Shown piece after piece: positions 35,785 to 45,155 of a stretch of 64,000 nucleotides of DNA. Within the stretch, counting starts at the first letter, position 1. Each line of letters starts with the position of its first letter. Below the pieces are notes generated by a model. It had not been told where the DNA came from, searched no databases, and worked only from the letters and a program-made list of their open reading frames with translations. Source of the DNA: UBA935 sp031556725 (GTDB taxonomy: Bacteria > Bacillota > Clostridia > Lachnospirales > Lachnospiraceae); assembly GCA_031556725.1 (NCBI GenBank), contig JAVBSL010000004.1, forward strand, positions 124,001-188,000, written 5' to 3'. Position numbers and translations under genes: made by a program.

Positions 35785-37563
35785 ATGAAGAGATATCCTT
35801 TTATGAAACAATTTCAGCGGCGCAGCATACAGCTGATTATTTCCATATCTTTTACCGCAATTGCGATTATCGGTATGAGCTTTATGGGGATTGTTTTGTA
35901 TACCCAGTTTTCCCAGAGCACCAGGCGGGAAGCTATCGAAAGCAACAAGGTACTGCTTGATCAGGCCAACTTGAATCTGCATTCTTATCTGCGCAACATG
36001 ATGGGGATTTCCGATGCCATGTATTATACGGTTATCAAGAACCGGGATTTGACGGCAAAACCCATAGATCAGGAGATGAACCTTCTTTATGAGGCCAATA
36101 AGGACAACCTGATCAGTATTGCCTGTATTACCGAAGATGGTGCGGTCATGGCCGCAGCACCGGTTGATGAACGGCGGAAGGGCATTGACATTAAAGAACA
36201 GAGCTGGTTTATCCTGGCCAGTGAAAAGATCGATCGTCTCCATTTTTCCACTCCTTACGTTCAAAACCTGTTTAAAAACAGTAACTACCGGTATTATTGG
36301 GTGGTTACCCTCAGCCGCTCGGTGGAGCTTACCAATATGGGACGAACCCGCAGCGGTGTTTTGATGATCAATATGAACTTCAGCAGTATCCAGCAGCTTC
36401 TGGAAAAAGCCAACGAAATCGGAACGGGGTATGTTTATTTAACCGACCGGAACGGGGAAATTATTTATCATCCCAAGCAGTCAGCCATTTATTCCGGATT
36501 ACACATGGAAAATAATCTGGCGGTGGCGGACTATGAAGACGGTGAGCATACCGAAGCATTTAACGGTGAAAAGCGGGTAGTATTGGTAAAATCGGTAGGC
36601 TATACCGGCTGGAAACTGGTCAGTGTGATACCGGTACAGGAGTTTAGTGTGAATATGTATCATATTCGCTTCTTTACGATTATGATTGCCTTTTTGACCA
36701 TCTTTTTGATTCTTTTCGGAAATATCATCATTTCTTCCCGGGTAACCGATCCCATCCGTAAGCTGGAGGATTCCATTAAGTATCTGGAAAGCGGCAATCT
36801 GGATATGGATATTTACATCGGCGGAACTCATGAAATCCGTCATCTGGGCCGAACCATCAATTATATGGTCAGGCAGATGAATGAGCTGATGGAAGAAAGA
36901 GTGCGGGAACAGCAGGAAATCCGCCGAAGTGAGCTGGATGTATTGCAGTCCCAGATCAATCCCCACTTTTTGTACAATACCCTGGACTCGGTGGTATGGT
37001 TGGTAGAAAATGCCCAATACCAGAAGGCTATCGCGATGATTACTTCCCTGGCCAAGCTGTTTCGGATCAGTCTCAGCAGAGGGAAGAACATCATTCCCAT
37101 CAGGGAGGAATTTGCCCATGCCAGGTATTATATGGATATCCAGCAGATTCGTTATAAAAATAAGTTCGATGTGGAGATTGAGATCGATCCGGCCATTGAA
37201 GAGTATCATACCATCAAGCTGATTGTTCAGCCGCTGTTGGAAAATGCCATCTATTACGGTGTTCAGCATATGGATGACAGAGAAGGGAAGATCATTCTCC
37301 GGGGCTATGAAAAAGAGGAGGATATCTATATTGAAGTAAGTGATAACGGTATGGGAATGAAGGCCGAAACAGTAGATTTGCTGCTCACCGATGACACCAG
37401 GATCAGAAAGAAAGGAGCGGGCATCGGTCTTAGAAACATTGACCAGCGGATTAAGCTGTACTTCAAGGGAGACTACGGCTTAACCATAAAAAGTGAACTG
37501 GATGAAGGAACCACGGTGGTGATTCGCCTGCCGAAGCAGAAGGGAGAAGAGCGTGAAAAATAA
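35785..37563 (+). CDS. YesM-like sensor histidine kinase
   Basis: A 592-residue membrane kinase. Helices at about 15-38 and 295-318 flank an extracytoplasmic dCache-like domain (TEDGAVMAAAPVDE, YLTDRNGEIIYHPKQ). Then come a HAMP linker, the phospho-acceptor His394 in SQINPHFLYNTL, the N-box VQPLLENAIYYGV and G-boxes SDNGMGM and KGAGIGLRNI. The final 11 bases overlap the next gene, another sugar-binding protein, so sensor protein and kinase are coupled. Confidence 0.92.
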   Translation: MKRYPFMKQFQRRSIQLIISISFTAIAIIGMSFMGIVLYTQFSQSTRREAIESNKVLLDQANLNLHSYLRNMMGISDAMYYTVIKNRDLTAKPIDQEMNLLYEANKDNLISIACITEDGAVMAAAPVDERRKGIDIKEQSWFILASEKIDRLHFSTPYVQNLFKNSNYRYYWVVTLSRSVELTNMGRTRSGVLMINMNFSSIQQLLEKANEIGTGYVYLTDRNGEIIYHPKQSAIYSGLHMENNLAVADYEDGEHTEAFNGEKRVVLVKSVGYTGWKLVSVIPVQEFSVNMYHIRFFTIMIAFLTIFLILFGNIIISSRVTDPIRKLEDSIKYLESGNLDMDIYIGGTHEIRHLGRTINYMVRQMNELMEERVREQQEIRRSELDVLQSQINPHFLYNTLDSVVWLVENAQYQKAIAMITSLAKLFRISLSRGKNIIPIREEFAHARYYMDIQQIRYKNKFDVEIEIDPAIEEYHTIKLIVQPLLENAIYYGVQHMDDREGKIILRGYEKEEDIYIEVSDNGMGMKAETVDLLLTDDTRIRKKGAGIGLRNIDQRIKLYFKGDYGLTIKSELDEGTTVVIRLPKQKGEEREK

Positions 37564-38539
37564 AAAAGCATTATTTTGGCTTAGTATCGTAGCAGTTGCT
37601 CTTTTTCTTCTTTTGGGAATTTTATATTATGGCATGTTAGGCGGAGAAGATAAGAAAGCAGTAAATATTTCAGTGATTCTTTATGGCGGCAATATCTCTT
37701 CTCAATGGGAAAACCTGCAGTTGGGAGCAGAACAGGCGGCTAAGGAGCTGGGAGCAGAGATTAATATTGTCAAAACGGACAGAGAAGATGATATCAGCGA
37801 ACAGGCGGCCTTGATCGGCAGGGAAATTAACAATGGTGCTTCGGCACTGATGATTGCGGCCTGTGACAGTGAGCGGATGAAAGAGTATCTGGATTATGCC
37901 CAGATTAAGATACCGGTGGTTATGGTAGAGTCGGGGGTGGGACAGGAAAACGCTACACCTGTAGTGTGTGCAGATAATTATGCCATGGGTAAAGCTTTGG
38001 GAGAGGCTATCGTAGAACGGGAGTCACCAAATATTAAGGTGGCAGTTATCGGTGAACACCGGTATCGTGACAGCGTAGCAAAACGCTATGAAGGGCTCAC
38101 CGACGCATTGTCAGGAAAGATTGAAAAGCAGGTAGTGTGGAGCCGAGCGGAAAATGAACAGAATTTCCAGCCGATGATTTTCCTGCAGCGGGAGCTGACT
38201 GAAGAAGCCGTGGATGTGGTGGTGGCATTGGATAATTTATCGGCAGATGCCATTATTGATGCAACCAAGAATCTGAATAAATCGGTCAAATATAAATCCG
38301 TTAAGATATATGCTATTGCCAATACGGACAAAGCGGTGTTTTATCTGGATGAAGAAGCAATCGAGACACTGGTATATGAAAATGAGTTCAGCATCGGCTA
38401 TCTGGGTGTGAAAAAGCTGCTGCAGGATATGGATTATGACAATGAAATTTTACAGCAGATGGTAGAGTTCCGGGCGGTTACCAAGCAGGATATGTATAAT
38501 AACGGTAATCAAAAGCTGTTGTTCCCGTTTGTGAAGTAG
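37553..38539 (+). CDS. membrane-anchored periplasmic-binding-protein-like sugar receptor
   Basis: A 328-residue protein that starts with GTG at 37553, inside the kinase 3' end. An uncleaved-looking N-terminal helix (about 8-29, no lipobox Cys) anchors a type 1 periplasmic-binding domain: VILYGGNISSQWENLQLGAEQAAKELG, ALMIAACDSERM, PVVMVESG and VAVIGEHRYRDSVAKRYEGL. It belongs to the RbsB/LacI-like fold. Its position directly behind the kinase and its firm anchoring suggest a role in signalling rather than transport. The ligand is unknown; a pentose or hexose is plausible. Confidence 0.82.
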   Translation: MKNKKALFWLSIVAVALFLLLGILYYGMLGGEDKKAVNISVILYGGNISSQWENLQLGAEQAAKELGAEINIVKTDREDDISEQAALIGREINNGASALMIAACDSERMKEYLDYAQIKIPVVMVESGVGQENATPVVCADNYAMGKALGEAIVERESPNIKVAVIGEHRYRDSVAKRYEGLTDALSGKIEKQVVWSRAENEQNFQPMIFLQRELTEEAVDVVVALDNLSADAIIDATKNLNKSVKYKSVKIYAIANTDKAVFYLDEEAIETLVYENEFSIGYLGVKKLLQDMDYDNEILQQMVEFRAVTKQDMYNNGNQKLLFPFVK

Positions 38540-38552
38540 GAAGGAGAAGCGG

Positions 38553-39620
38553 ATGAAAAGTAAAAGGAGCCGATTGTTTATATGTACTATTTGCTTTACC
38601 TGTATTTTGAATCTGGCAGGCTGCTCTTATCCGTACAGCTTTGGAAAACAGGGTGAAAAAAAGGAAAGTATCCGCATCGGAATCTGTATTTATGATGACT
38701 ATGATTCGCTGATGACAGATATCACCTCTTATCTGATGCTCTGGCAGAAGGAAGTGGAACTTAAGACCGGTGTTACCATCAGTGCCGAGGTAGTCAACGC
38801 CGGGGGAAGTCAGTTGAAACAAAATGACCAGGTGGAACGGTTTGCCGATAAGGGTTATGACGTGGTATGTGTGGCCCTGGTTGACCGGACCGATGCCGCT
38901 ACGGTGATTGATAAAGCCAAAAATGCCAATATGCCGGTGGTCTTTTTTAACCGGGAGCTGGTGGAGGAAGATCTGGAAAGATGGGATAAGCTTTACTACG
39001 TGGGTATCGATCCCAAACAGGCAGGGGAAATGCAGGGAGAAATCATCATTGAGGCCTGCAAGCAGCGGTTTGATGAAATTGATAAAAATGGTGATGGGGT
39101 ATTGCAATATATTATTTTGGAGGGAGAACCCAATCATCAGGATGCCATCATGCGGACCCAGACCTCCGTGGCAACCCTCAAAGAAGCCGGTTATAATATG
39201 GAAAAGCTGGGGGACGAGATCGCCAACTGGAACCGGGCACAGGCCAAGACCAAAATGAGCGGTCTGCTGGACAAGTATCCCTATCAAATCGAACTGATTA
39301 TTGCCAACAATGATGATATGGCCTTAGGTGCCCTGGAAGTACTGGGATCCCGAAGCGTGGATAAGCGTCCGCTGATCGTAGGGGTGGATGGAATGTCCGA
39401 AGCGCTTGAGATGATCAAGTCCAGATATATGGAAGGAACCGTTTATAATGATGCTGACGGACAGGCTGAAGCCATTATGAAGATTGCTTATGCATTAGCT
39501 ATGGATGAGGAGCTGCCGCCAGAGATTACGTTAAAAAACGAGAAATATGTCATCCTGCCCCATCAGATCATTAATTATGGAAATGTGCAAGAATTTATTA
39601 CCAAAAATATGGGAAAATAA
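38553..39620 (+). CDS. MglB-like galactose/glucose-binding lipoprotein
   Basis: A 355-residue lipoprotein with lipobox ILNLAGC (Cys24). The binding domain resembles MglB: IGICIYDDYDSLMTDI, PVVFFNRELVEEDL, and the calcium loop DKNGDGVLQYIILEGEPNHQDA (about residues 182-203), which in MglB binds Ca2+ near the domain hinge. It lies before a terminator and separate from the ChvE-type transporter, so it may act as another sugar receptor for the YesM-like kinase (MglB-like proteins also serve chemotaxis) or feed an importer elsewhere. Confidence 0.88.
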   Translation: MKSKRSRLFICTICFTCILNLAGCSYPYSFGKQGEKKESIRIGICIYDDYDSLMTDITSYLMLWQKEVELKTGVTISAEVVNAGGSQLKQNDQVERFADKGYDVVCVALVDRTDAATVIDKAKNANMPVVFFNRELVEEDLERWDKLYYVGIDPKQAGEMQGEIIIEACKQRFDEIDKNGDGVLQYIILEGEPNHQDAIMRTQTSVATLKEAGYNMEKLGDEIANWNRAQAKTKMSGLLDKYPYQIELIIANNDDMALGALEVLGSRSVDKRPLIVGVDGMSEALEMIKSRYMEGTVYNDADGQAEAIMKIAYALAMDEELPPEITLKNEKYVILPHQIINYGNVQEFITKNMGK

Positions 39621-39633
39621 ATAAAAAGGTAAA

Positions 39634-39673
39634 ATAAGTGCCGGTGAATAACAACGCCGGCACTTATTTTTTT
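39634..39673 (+). terminator. terminator after the sensor/binding-protein operon
   Basis: An 11-base stem, ATAAGTGCCGG (39634-39644) with CCGGCACTTAT (39657-39667), has a 12-base loop and is followed by a run of T residues. It separates the regulatory operon from chvE. Confidence 0.85.
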
Positions 39674-39738
39674 GTGATATTGAATAATTTTCATGGTGAA
39701 AAGAAGAATTTTATATGTATTTTGCTATTCCGAATCAA

Positions 39739-39744
39739 TATAAT
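39739..39744 (+). promoter_or_regulatory. -10 element of the chvE-mmsAB promoter
   Basis: A consensus TATAAT lies 48 bases upstream of chvE, but the sequence 17 bases before it (TGTATT) is a poor -35. This fits a promoter that needs an activator, such as the YesN-like regulator encoded upstream. Confidence 0.5.
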
Positions 39745-39791
39745 AAGCATTGTAATCAACAAAACAAACAAAACAAGTGGAGGATTTATTT

Positions 39792-40946
39792 ATGAAGAGA
39801 AAAGTACTTTCAGTATTACTGAGTGTAGCAATGCTTTCTACTCTGATCGTGGGCTGTGGCAGTACCCCGGCAGCAAGCACGACCAGCACCGAAACCAAAA
39901 CGGAAGCAGCAGCTCCCGCAGCAGCAGACAACACGGCAGCATCTGCAAACGGAAAAACAGTTGGTGTGGCAATGCCTACCCAGTCATCCGAAAGATGGAT
40001 CAATGACGGCGCTAACATGAAAGAGCAGTTGGAAGCATTAGGTTATCAGGTAGACTTACAGTATGCAGAAGATGATGTTCAGGCTCAGGTTTCCCAGATC
40101 GAAAACCTGGTTGCAAAAGGTGTTGACTGTCTCGTTGTAGCAGCAGTTGACTCAGCAGCATTAGTAAATGCTCTGGCTCAGGCTAAGGCAGCAGGCATCC
40201 CTGTTATCGCATATGACCGTTTGTTAATGGATACCGATGCAGTTTCCTACTACGCAACCTTTGATAACAAAGCTGTTGGTACATTAATGGCTCAGTATGT
40301 AGAAGAAAACATGAAGCTGGCAACCGCAGCAGATGAAGGAAGAAGCTACAATGTAGAATTATTCATGGGTTCTCCCGATGATAACAATGCTTACTTTGTA
40401 TATGACGGAATTATGGAAGTTATTCAGCCTTACCTTGACAACGGTGTTTTAGTTTGCCAGTCCGGACAGATTGATTTCCAGAGCAACAACACCCTTCGTT
40501 GGTCTCAGGAAACCGCACAGCAAAGATGTGAAAACATTCTGACTGCAAACTATGCAGACAAAAAGCTTGATATCGCCATTACCGCTTATGACGGATTAGC
40601 TTACGGCGTTCGTTCCGCAGTAGAAGGTGCCGGCTACAAAGTAGGCGAAGATTGGCCGATGATTACCGCTCAGGATGCTGAAACTATGGCTTGTAAAAAC
40701 ATCCTTTCAGGACATCAGACCATGACAATCTGTAAAGATACCAAGGTTCTGGCTCAGAAATGTGTAACCATGGTTCAGGCAGTGTTAGAAGGCGGCGAAC
40801 CGGAAATCAATGATACCACCCAGTACAATAATAACGTATTGACTGTTCCTTCTTATCTGTGCATCCCTGTAGCAGTAGATAAAGAAAACATCAAGGCAAT
40901 CGTTGTAGATGGCGGCGTTCATTCAGCAGAAGATATTGGATTATAA
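39792..40946 (+). CDS. chvE: multiple-monosaccharide ABC transporter substrate-binding protein ChvE
   Basis: A 384-residue lipoprotein starting at ATG 39792 behind GGAGG, with lipobox STLIVGC (Cys22) and a short Thr/Ala/Glu-rich linker. The binding domain has KTVGVAMPTQSSERWINDG, VVAAVDSAALVNAL, AYDRLLMDTDAVSYYATFDN and FMGSPDDNNAYFVYDG, typical of ChvE (aldose receptor for arabinose, glucose, galactose and others). It is the receptor for MmsA/MmsB encoded next. Codon use is that of a highly expressed gene. A strong hairpin follows its stop. Confidence 0.92.
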   Translation: MKRKVLSVLLSVAMLSTLIVGCGSTPAASTTSTETKTEAAAPAAADNTAASANGKTVGVAMPTQSSERWINDGANMKEQLEALGYQVDLQYAEDDVQAQVSQIENLVAKGVDCLVVAAVDSAALVNALAQAKAAGIPVIAYDRLLMDTDAVSYYATFDNKAVGTLMAQYVEENMKLATAADEGRSYNVELFMGSPDDNNAYFVYDGIMEVIQPYLDNGVLVCQSGQIDFQSNNTLRWSQETAQQRCENILTANYADKKLDIAITAYDGLAYGVRSAVEGAGYKVGEDWPMITAQDAETMACKNILSGHQTMTICKDTKVLAQKCVTMVQAVLEGGEPEINDTTQYNNNVLTVPSYLCIPVAVDKENIKAIVVDGGVHSAEDIGL

Positions 40947-40955
40947 TAACCATAA

Positions 40956-40982
40956 GGGCGGCGACCTGGTCGCCGCCCCTTT
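40956..40982 (+). terminator. strong GC hairpin between chvE and mmsA
   Basis: GGGCGGCGAC (40956-40965) and GTCGCCGCCC (40969-40978) form a 10-bp stem with a 3-base loop. Only CTTTGATT follows, so it is likelier a transcript stabiliser or partial terminator that keeps chvE mRNA in excess than a full stop. Confidence 0.7.
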
Positions 40983-41020
40983 GATTATGGGGCAAAAGAA
41001 AATAAAGGAGATGAGAGCAG

Positions 41021-42571
41021 ATGTCAGATGTTATTCTGGAAATGAATCATATTACCAAGGAATTCTCCGGTGTAAAAGCACTGGATGATGTTTCCTTCAA
41101 GGTAAAGCGCGGTGAAATCCATGCTCTTTGCGGGGAAAACGGAGCCGGGAAATCCACTCTTATGAATGTGCTTTCCGGCGTATATCCATATGGCGAGTAT
41201 TCCGGCGATATTATTTATAACGGCGGAATCGGACAGTTTCATAGAATTAAGGACAGTGAGGAAAAAGGAATAGTTATCATCCATCAGGAATTGGCACTTA
41301 GCCCATTTTTGTCTATTGCTGAAAATGTATTTATCGGAAATGAACAAAAATCCATGAAGGGTGTTATCAATTGGACCGAAACAAGAAGAAAAGCCAGTCA
41401 GATGCTTGAAAAAGTGGGACTGGAAAATGAAGATATCAATGCACCGGTCAGCTCTTTGGGAGTAGGCAAGCAGCAACTGATCGAAATAGCCAGAGCAATG
41501 GCGAAAAAGGTAGAATTACTTATTTTGGATGAGCCTACAGCGGCCTTAAATGATGAAGAAAGTAAAAAGCTTCTGGACATTATGCTGGAACTGAAGGCTC
41601 AGGGAATTACCTGTATCATTATTTCTCATAAGTTAAATGAAATCAGCTATGTGGCTGATGCCATCACCATTATCCGTGACGGTAAGGCAATCGAAACCCT
41701 GGTTAAGGGCGAAGATACCTTTTCGGAAGACCGGATTATCAAAGGTATGGTTGGACGGGAATTGACCAATCGTTACCCGGAACGGAAACGGGAAGAATGT
41801 CCCATCGGAGACATCATTATGGAAGTGAAAAACTGGAATGTATATCATCCCGATGATGCCGACCGCAAGATGATCAATGATGTTTCCTTTAACGTGAGGG
41901 CCGGAGAAGTAGTCGGCTTTGCCGGACTGATGGGAGCCGGACGAACAGAACTGGCTATGAGTCTTTTCGGTAAGGAATACGGTCAGAAAATATCAGGTGA
42001 GATCAAAATGCATGGGAAGACCGTTCACATTAAGAATGTCAAAGATGCCATCAAAAATAAAATTGCCTATACATCGGAAGATAGAAAAACCTATGGGTTA
42101 GTTTTAATTGATGACTTGAAACATAATATGACCATGGCAGCTCTGCGAGGCTATTTCTCAAAAAAAGGTGTTGTGGATAAAAATGAAGAAATTGTAAAAG
42201 CCGAAGAATATATGGGCTTGATTAACATAAAGGCCAACAATGTCAATCAGACCGTAGGTTCCCTATCCGGTGGAAATCAGCAGAAGGTGGTGCTAGCCAA
42301 ATGGATGCTGACCCAGCCCGATGTACTGATTCTGGATGAACCTACCCGCGGTATTGACGTAGGAGCCAAATACGAGATATATTGTGCCATTAACGATATG
42401 GCCAGGGAGGGAAAAGCGGTTATCGTCATTTCTTCGGAAATGCCGGAATTAATCGGAACCTGTGACCGGATTTATGTTATCAATGAAGGTGAAATTGCAG
42501 GTGAGTTAACCAAAGAAGAAGTATCACAGGAAAAAATCATGGGCTGCATCATGGCTCATAACAGAAAATAG
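41021..42571 (+). CDS. mmsA: multiple-monosaccharide ABC transporter ATPase (MmsA/GguA)
   Basis: A 516-residue double ATPase of the sugar (RbsA/XylG/GguA) class. Domain 1 has Walker A GENGAGKST, signature LGVGKQQL and Walker B LILDEPTAAL. Domain 2 has the usual altered Walker A GLMGAGRTE, signature LSGGNQQKV and Walker B LILDEPTRGID. Start by AAAGGAGATGAGAGCAG. It energises import of the sugars bound by ChvE through the MmsB channel that follows 14 bases later. Confidence 0.93.
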   Translation: MSDVILEMNHITKEFSGVKALDDVSFKVKRGEIHALCGENGAGKSTLMNVLSGVYPYGEYSGDIIYNGGIGQFHRIKDSEEKGIVIIHQELALSPFLSIAENVFIGNEQKSMKGVINWTETRRKASQMLEKVGLENEDINAPVSSLGVGKQQLIEIARAMAKKVELLILDEPTAALNDEESKKLLDIMLELKAQGITCIIISHKLNEISYVADAITIIRDGKAIETLVKGEDTFSEDRIIKGMVGRELTNRYPERKREECPIGDIIMEVKNWNVYHPDDADRKMINDVSFNVRAGEVVGFAGLMGAGRTELAMSLFGKEYGQKISGEIKMHGKTVHIKNVKDAIKNKIAYTSEDRKTYGLVLIDDLKHNMTMAALRGYFSKKGVVDKNEEIVKAEEYMGLINIKANNVNQTVGSLSGGNQQKVVLAKWMLTQPDVLILDEPTRGIDVGAKYEIYCAINDMAREGKAVIVISSEMPELIGTCDRIYVINEGEIAGELTKEEVSQEKIMGCIMAHNRK

Positions 42572-42585
42572 CGAGGAGAAAGAAT

Positions 42586-43755
42586 ATGAAGACAAAGAAA
42601 AGAGAAAGTATTGACTTCAAGCAGTACGGTATGTTCATTGCTTTGATTGCGATTTTTTTAATATTTTATATTTTATCCGGCGGATCCAATGCGACACCGG
42701 TAAACATTAATAACCTGATCATGCAAAACGGTTATGTTGTAATTCTGGCTACCGGTATGCTGCTTTGTGTATTGACCGGTAATGTTGACTTGGGCGTGGG
42801 CTCGGTGGTGGCATTGTGCGGAGCTTGCGCAGCGATTTTGGTAGTTGATATGGGATTGCCCATTTGGGTGGCGTTTATAGCTGCACTGGTGATTGGCGGT
42901 TTGACAGGACTTTTTACAGGATTCTTTATTGCCTATTTGGGAATTCCGCCTTTTGTTGTTACCCTGGCAACCATGTTGATGGGCCGCGGATTGACCTATA
43001 CCATCTTAAAAGCCCAGACCAAAGGTCCCCTGCCGGAAAGTTATGTAAAAGTCGGTGCCGGATTTTTACCCACCATGAAGGTTCCCTTCGGAAACGGAAC
43101 ATTGGATCTGGTGTGTGTTTTTGCGGCGGTTATTGCCACTGTTTTAATGATTTTCTTTGAAATTAAGAACCTGAACACAAAGAAAAAATATAATTTTAAA
43201 ACCGAACCGATCTGGCAGATGATTTTGAAAAATGTTATCATTCTGGGAATCGTATGGTTCTTCTTTATGAAGATTGCTAAATATAACGGTATTCCCATTG
43301 TTCTCATTATTATGCTGGTGCTGGTAGTTATTTATCATTTTATCACCAGTAAAACCGTAGCGGGACGCCAGGTTTATGCGCTGGGCGGTAACAGCAAAGC
43401 AGCAAGACTCTCCGGTATCAATACCAAGAAGGTATTCTTCTGGGTGTATGCGAACATGGGTCTTTTGGCCGGTGTGGCCGGTATCGTATTGTCGGCCCGA
43501 AATGCGTCCGCAACTCCCAAAGCCGGTGACGGATTTGAGCTGGATGCCATTGCTTCCTGTTATATCGGCGGTGCGGCAGCATCCGGTGGTGTGGGTACGA
43601 TTATCGGAGCGGTTATCGGTGCATTTACCATGGGTATCTTGAATAACGGTATGTCCCTGATCGGATGGACCACAGATGTACAGAAGGTAGTCAAAGGTAT
43701 CGTGCTCTTAGGAGCAGTAACCTTCGACTTGATATCAAAGAGAAAGAAAGCATAA
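42586..43755 (+). CDS. mmsB: multiple-monosaccharide ABC transporter permease (MmsB/GguB)
   Basis: A 389-residue permease of the branched-chain amino acid/sugar superfamily with about 10 helices. Key segments are TGNVDLGVGSVVALCG in the second-third helices, ARLSGINTKKVFFWVY (coupling loop) and ASCYIGGAASGGVGTIIGA near the C-terminus. A 40-residue cytoplasmic insertion near 195-225 (NLNTKKKYNFKTEPIWQMIL) is typical of the GguB group compared with RbsC. It ends one base before the convergent HD-GYP gene. Confidence 0.92.
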   Translation: MKTKKRESIDFKQYGMFIALIAIFLIFYILSGGSNATPVNINNLIMQNGYVVILATGMLLCVLTGNVDLGVGSVVALCGACAAILVVDMGLPIWVAFIAALVIGGLTGLFTGFFIAYLGIPPFVVTLATMLMGRGLTYTILKAQTKGPLPESYVKVGAGFLPTMKVPFGNGTLDLVCVFAAVIATVLMIFFEIKNLNTKKKYNFKTEPIWQMILKNVIILGIVWFFFMKIAKYNGIPIVLIIMLVLVVIYHFITSKTVAGRQVYALGGNSKAARLSGINTKKVFFWVYANMGLLAGVAGIVLSARNASATPKAGDGFELDAIASCYIGGAAASGGVGTIIGAVIGAFTMGILNNGMSLIGWTTDVQKVVKGIVLLGAVTFDLISKRKKA

Positions 43756-43756
43756 A

Positions 43757-44950
43757 TTATTCGGTTATCATTTGAATCATATATGCGACAATATCAGGAT
43801 CAAATTGAGTGCCGGAGCAATCAAACAGCTCTTTCTTAATCACCTCATTGCTTAAACGGGGACGGTAACAGCGGTCACAGGACATGGCATCATAAGAATC
43901 AGCAACACAGATAATTCGTGCGTAAAGAGGGATATCTTTTCCGGCAAGACCGGAAGGGTATCCTTTTCCGTCGTATCGTTCATGATGGTAGCGGGCGCCG
44001 AAATCAATCTGGGAAAGGGCCGGGTACTCTTTTAAAATATCACCGCCGATATTGGTATGGGTTTGAATAATGGCCCGTTCTTCAGGAGTAAGCGAACCGG
44101 GTTTATTTAAAATATTATCGGGAATCCCAACTTTGCCGATATCATGCAAAAGCGCCACATAATAAAGTTCTTCCTGCTCATCCGGACTCAGCCCCAGGAG
44201 CTTGGCCAACTCCAGAGAATACTGTGCTACCCGCAGAGAATGACCGTGAGTATAGGGATCCTTTGCATCAATAACCTTAGAAAAAATCATCAGTGTTTGT
44301 TCGGCAAATTCCTTAAAAACCAGTTGGCGTTTATGCTCCATTTCGTAGCGAATGTTAGAAATAATATAGGTGATCGCAACAATCAGCAACATTATAATAA
44401 ACAACATAATGACAAGAAAGGGCAGTGAGCGGAAAACAGTCCAGTTCCTTTGGAAATTAATCTGAGCAGAATCAATGATGCAGGGACTGTTTTTGGTATG
44501 TAGAATCATTCCCAGCGAAAATGAGGAACCGGGAAGTACTTTGGCATTATGGCCGTCGGCAGCGGGAGTAATAGTAATGATAGAGGAGGACTCATCATAA
44601 AGAAAGCTGCCTTCCCAGCAACTGTCGATAACAGAACCGGCCGGTACCTGAAAGGTAATGGACCAGTCTTCAACAGTATAATTACTGTTGTTGCAGAAAG
44701 TACCATCGTATTGTGCACCCCAGATGGCTTTTTGGGAGTCTTCCAGCCAATGCTTACTGGCGTCGGGGTTCATTTGCATACTCAAAGAATAATCCGAATC
44801 GGATTCGGAACTGTAATAAGTTATAACATTTTGATTTAAATAGAAAGAATAACAGTAAAGGGCAATGATTCCCAAAAAGTTCAAAACAAGCAAACCGGTT
44901 ACTATTCGGATTATGCTCTTTTTAGACATTTCCTTCAATAATTCAATCAT
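43757..44950 (-). CDS. HD-GYP phosphodiesterase with carbohydrate-binding-like external domain
   Basis: A 397-residue membrane protein. Transmembrane helices at about 13-37 and 172-200 enclose an external domain (about 55-165) whose pattern resembles CBM2: WGAQYDGTFCNNSNYTVEDWSITFQVP, then CWEGSF and VLPGSSFSLGMIL. The cytoplasmic HD-GYP domain is complete: HSLRVAQYS, LLHDIGKVGIPDNILNKPG, HTNIGGDIL, HHERYDGKGYPSGLAG and CVADSYDAM. HD-GYP enzymes degrade c-di-GMP. It is likely a glycan-responsive phosphodiesterase. The enzymatic call is firm; the sensor-domain call is a visual resemblance only. Confidence 0.85.
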   Translation of the reverse strand: MIELLKEMSKKSIIRIVTGLLVLNFLGIIALYCYSFYLNQNVITYYSSESDSDYSLSMQMNPDASKHWLEDSQKAIWGAQYDGTFCNNSNYTVEDWSITFQVPAGSVIDSCWEGSFLYDESSSIITITPAADGHNAKVLPGSSFSLGMILHTKNSPCIIDSAQINFQRNWTVFRSLPFLVIMLFIIMLLIVAITYIISNIRYEMEHKRQLVFKEFAEQTLMIFSKVIDAKDPYTHGHSLRVAQYSLELAKLLGLSPDEQEELYYVALLHDIGKVGIPDNILNKPGSLTPEERAIIQTHTNIGGDILKEYPALSQIDFGARYHHERYDGKGYPSGLAGKDIPLYARIICVADSYDAMSCDRCYRPRLSNEVIKKELFDCSGTQFDPDIVAYMIQMITE

Positions 44951-45075
44951 AAGAACGCCCCCTTTGTAAGTGAATATATGATTTGCTCTGCTAATTAAAT
45001 ATAAAATATATAAATTTGCGTGTCAACATTATGAAGGGTTATTTGTAAATTTTTGTCTAATATGTATTGTTTTAG

Positions 45076-45104
45076 TTGAAGAATTGTTTAAAAAAAGGTA
45101 AAAT
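45076..45104 (+). promoter_or_regulatory. promoter of the giant surface-protein gene
   Basis: TTGAAG (45076-45081) and TAAAAT (45099-45104) with a 17-base spacer, 51 bases upstream of the start codon. The surrounding AT-rich sequence is the only control region between this gene and the divergent HD-GYP gene. Confidence 0.65.
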
Positions 45105-45155
45105 AGTGATTATGATTGGCGAAGAATGTATTAATATAGGGGGCTGATAATAACT

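Noticed and set aside
36499..37269. 256-codon antisense frame within the second YesM-like kinase gene
   Set aside because: It is complementary to conserved kinase motifs including the phospho-acceptor region; no start signal or domain.
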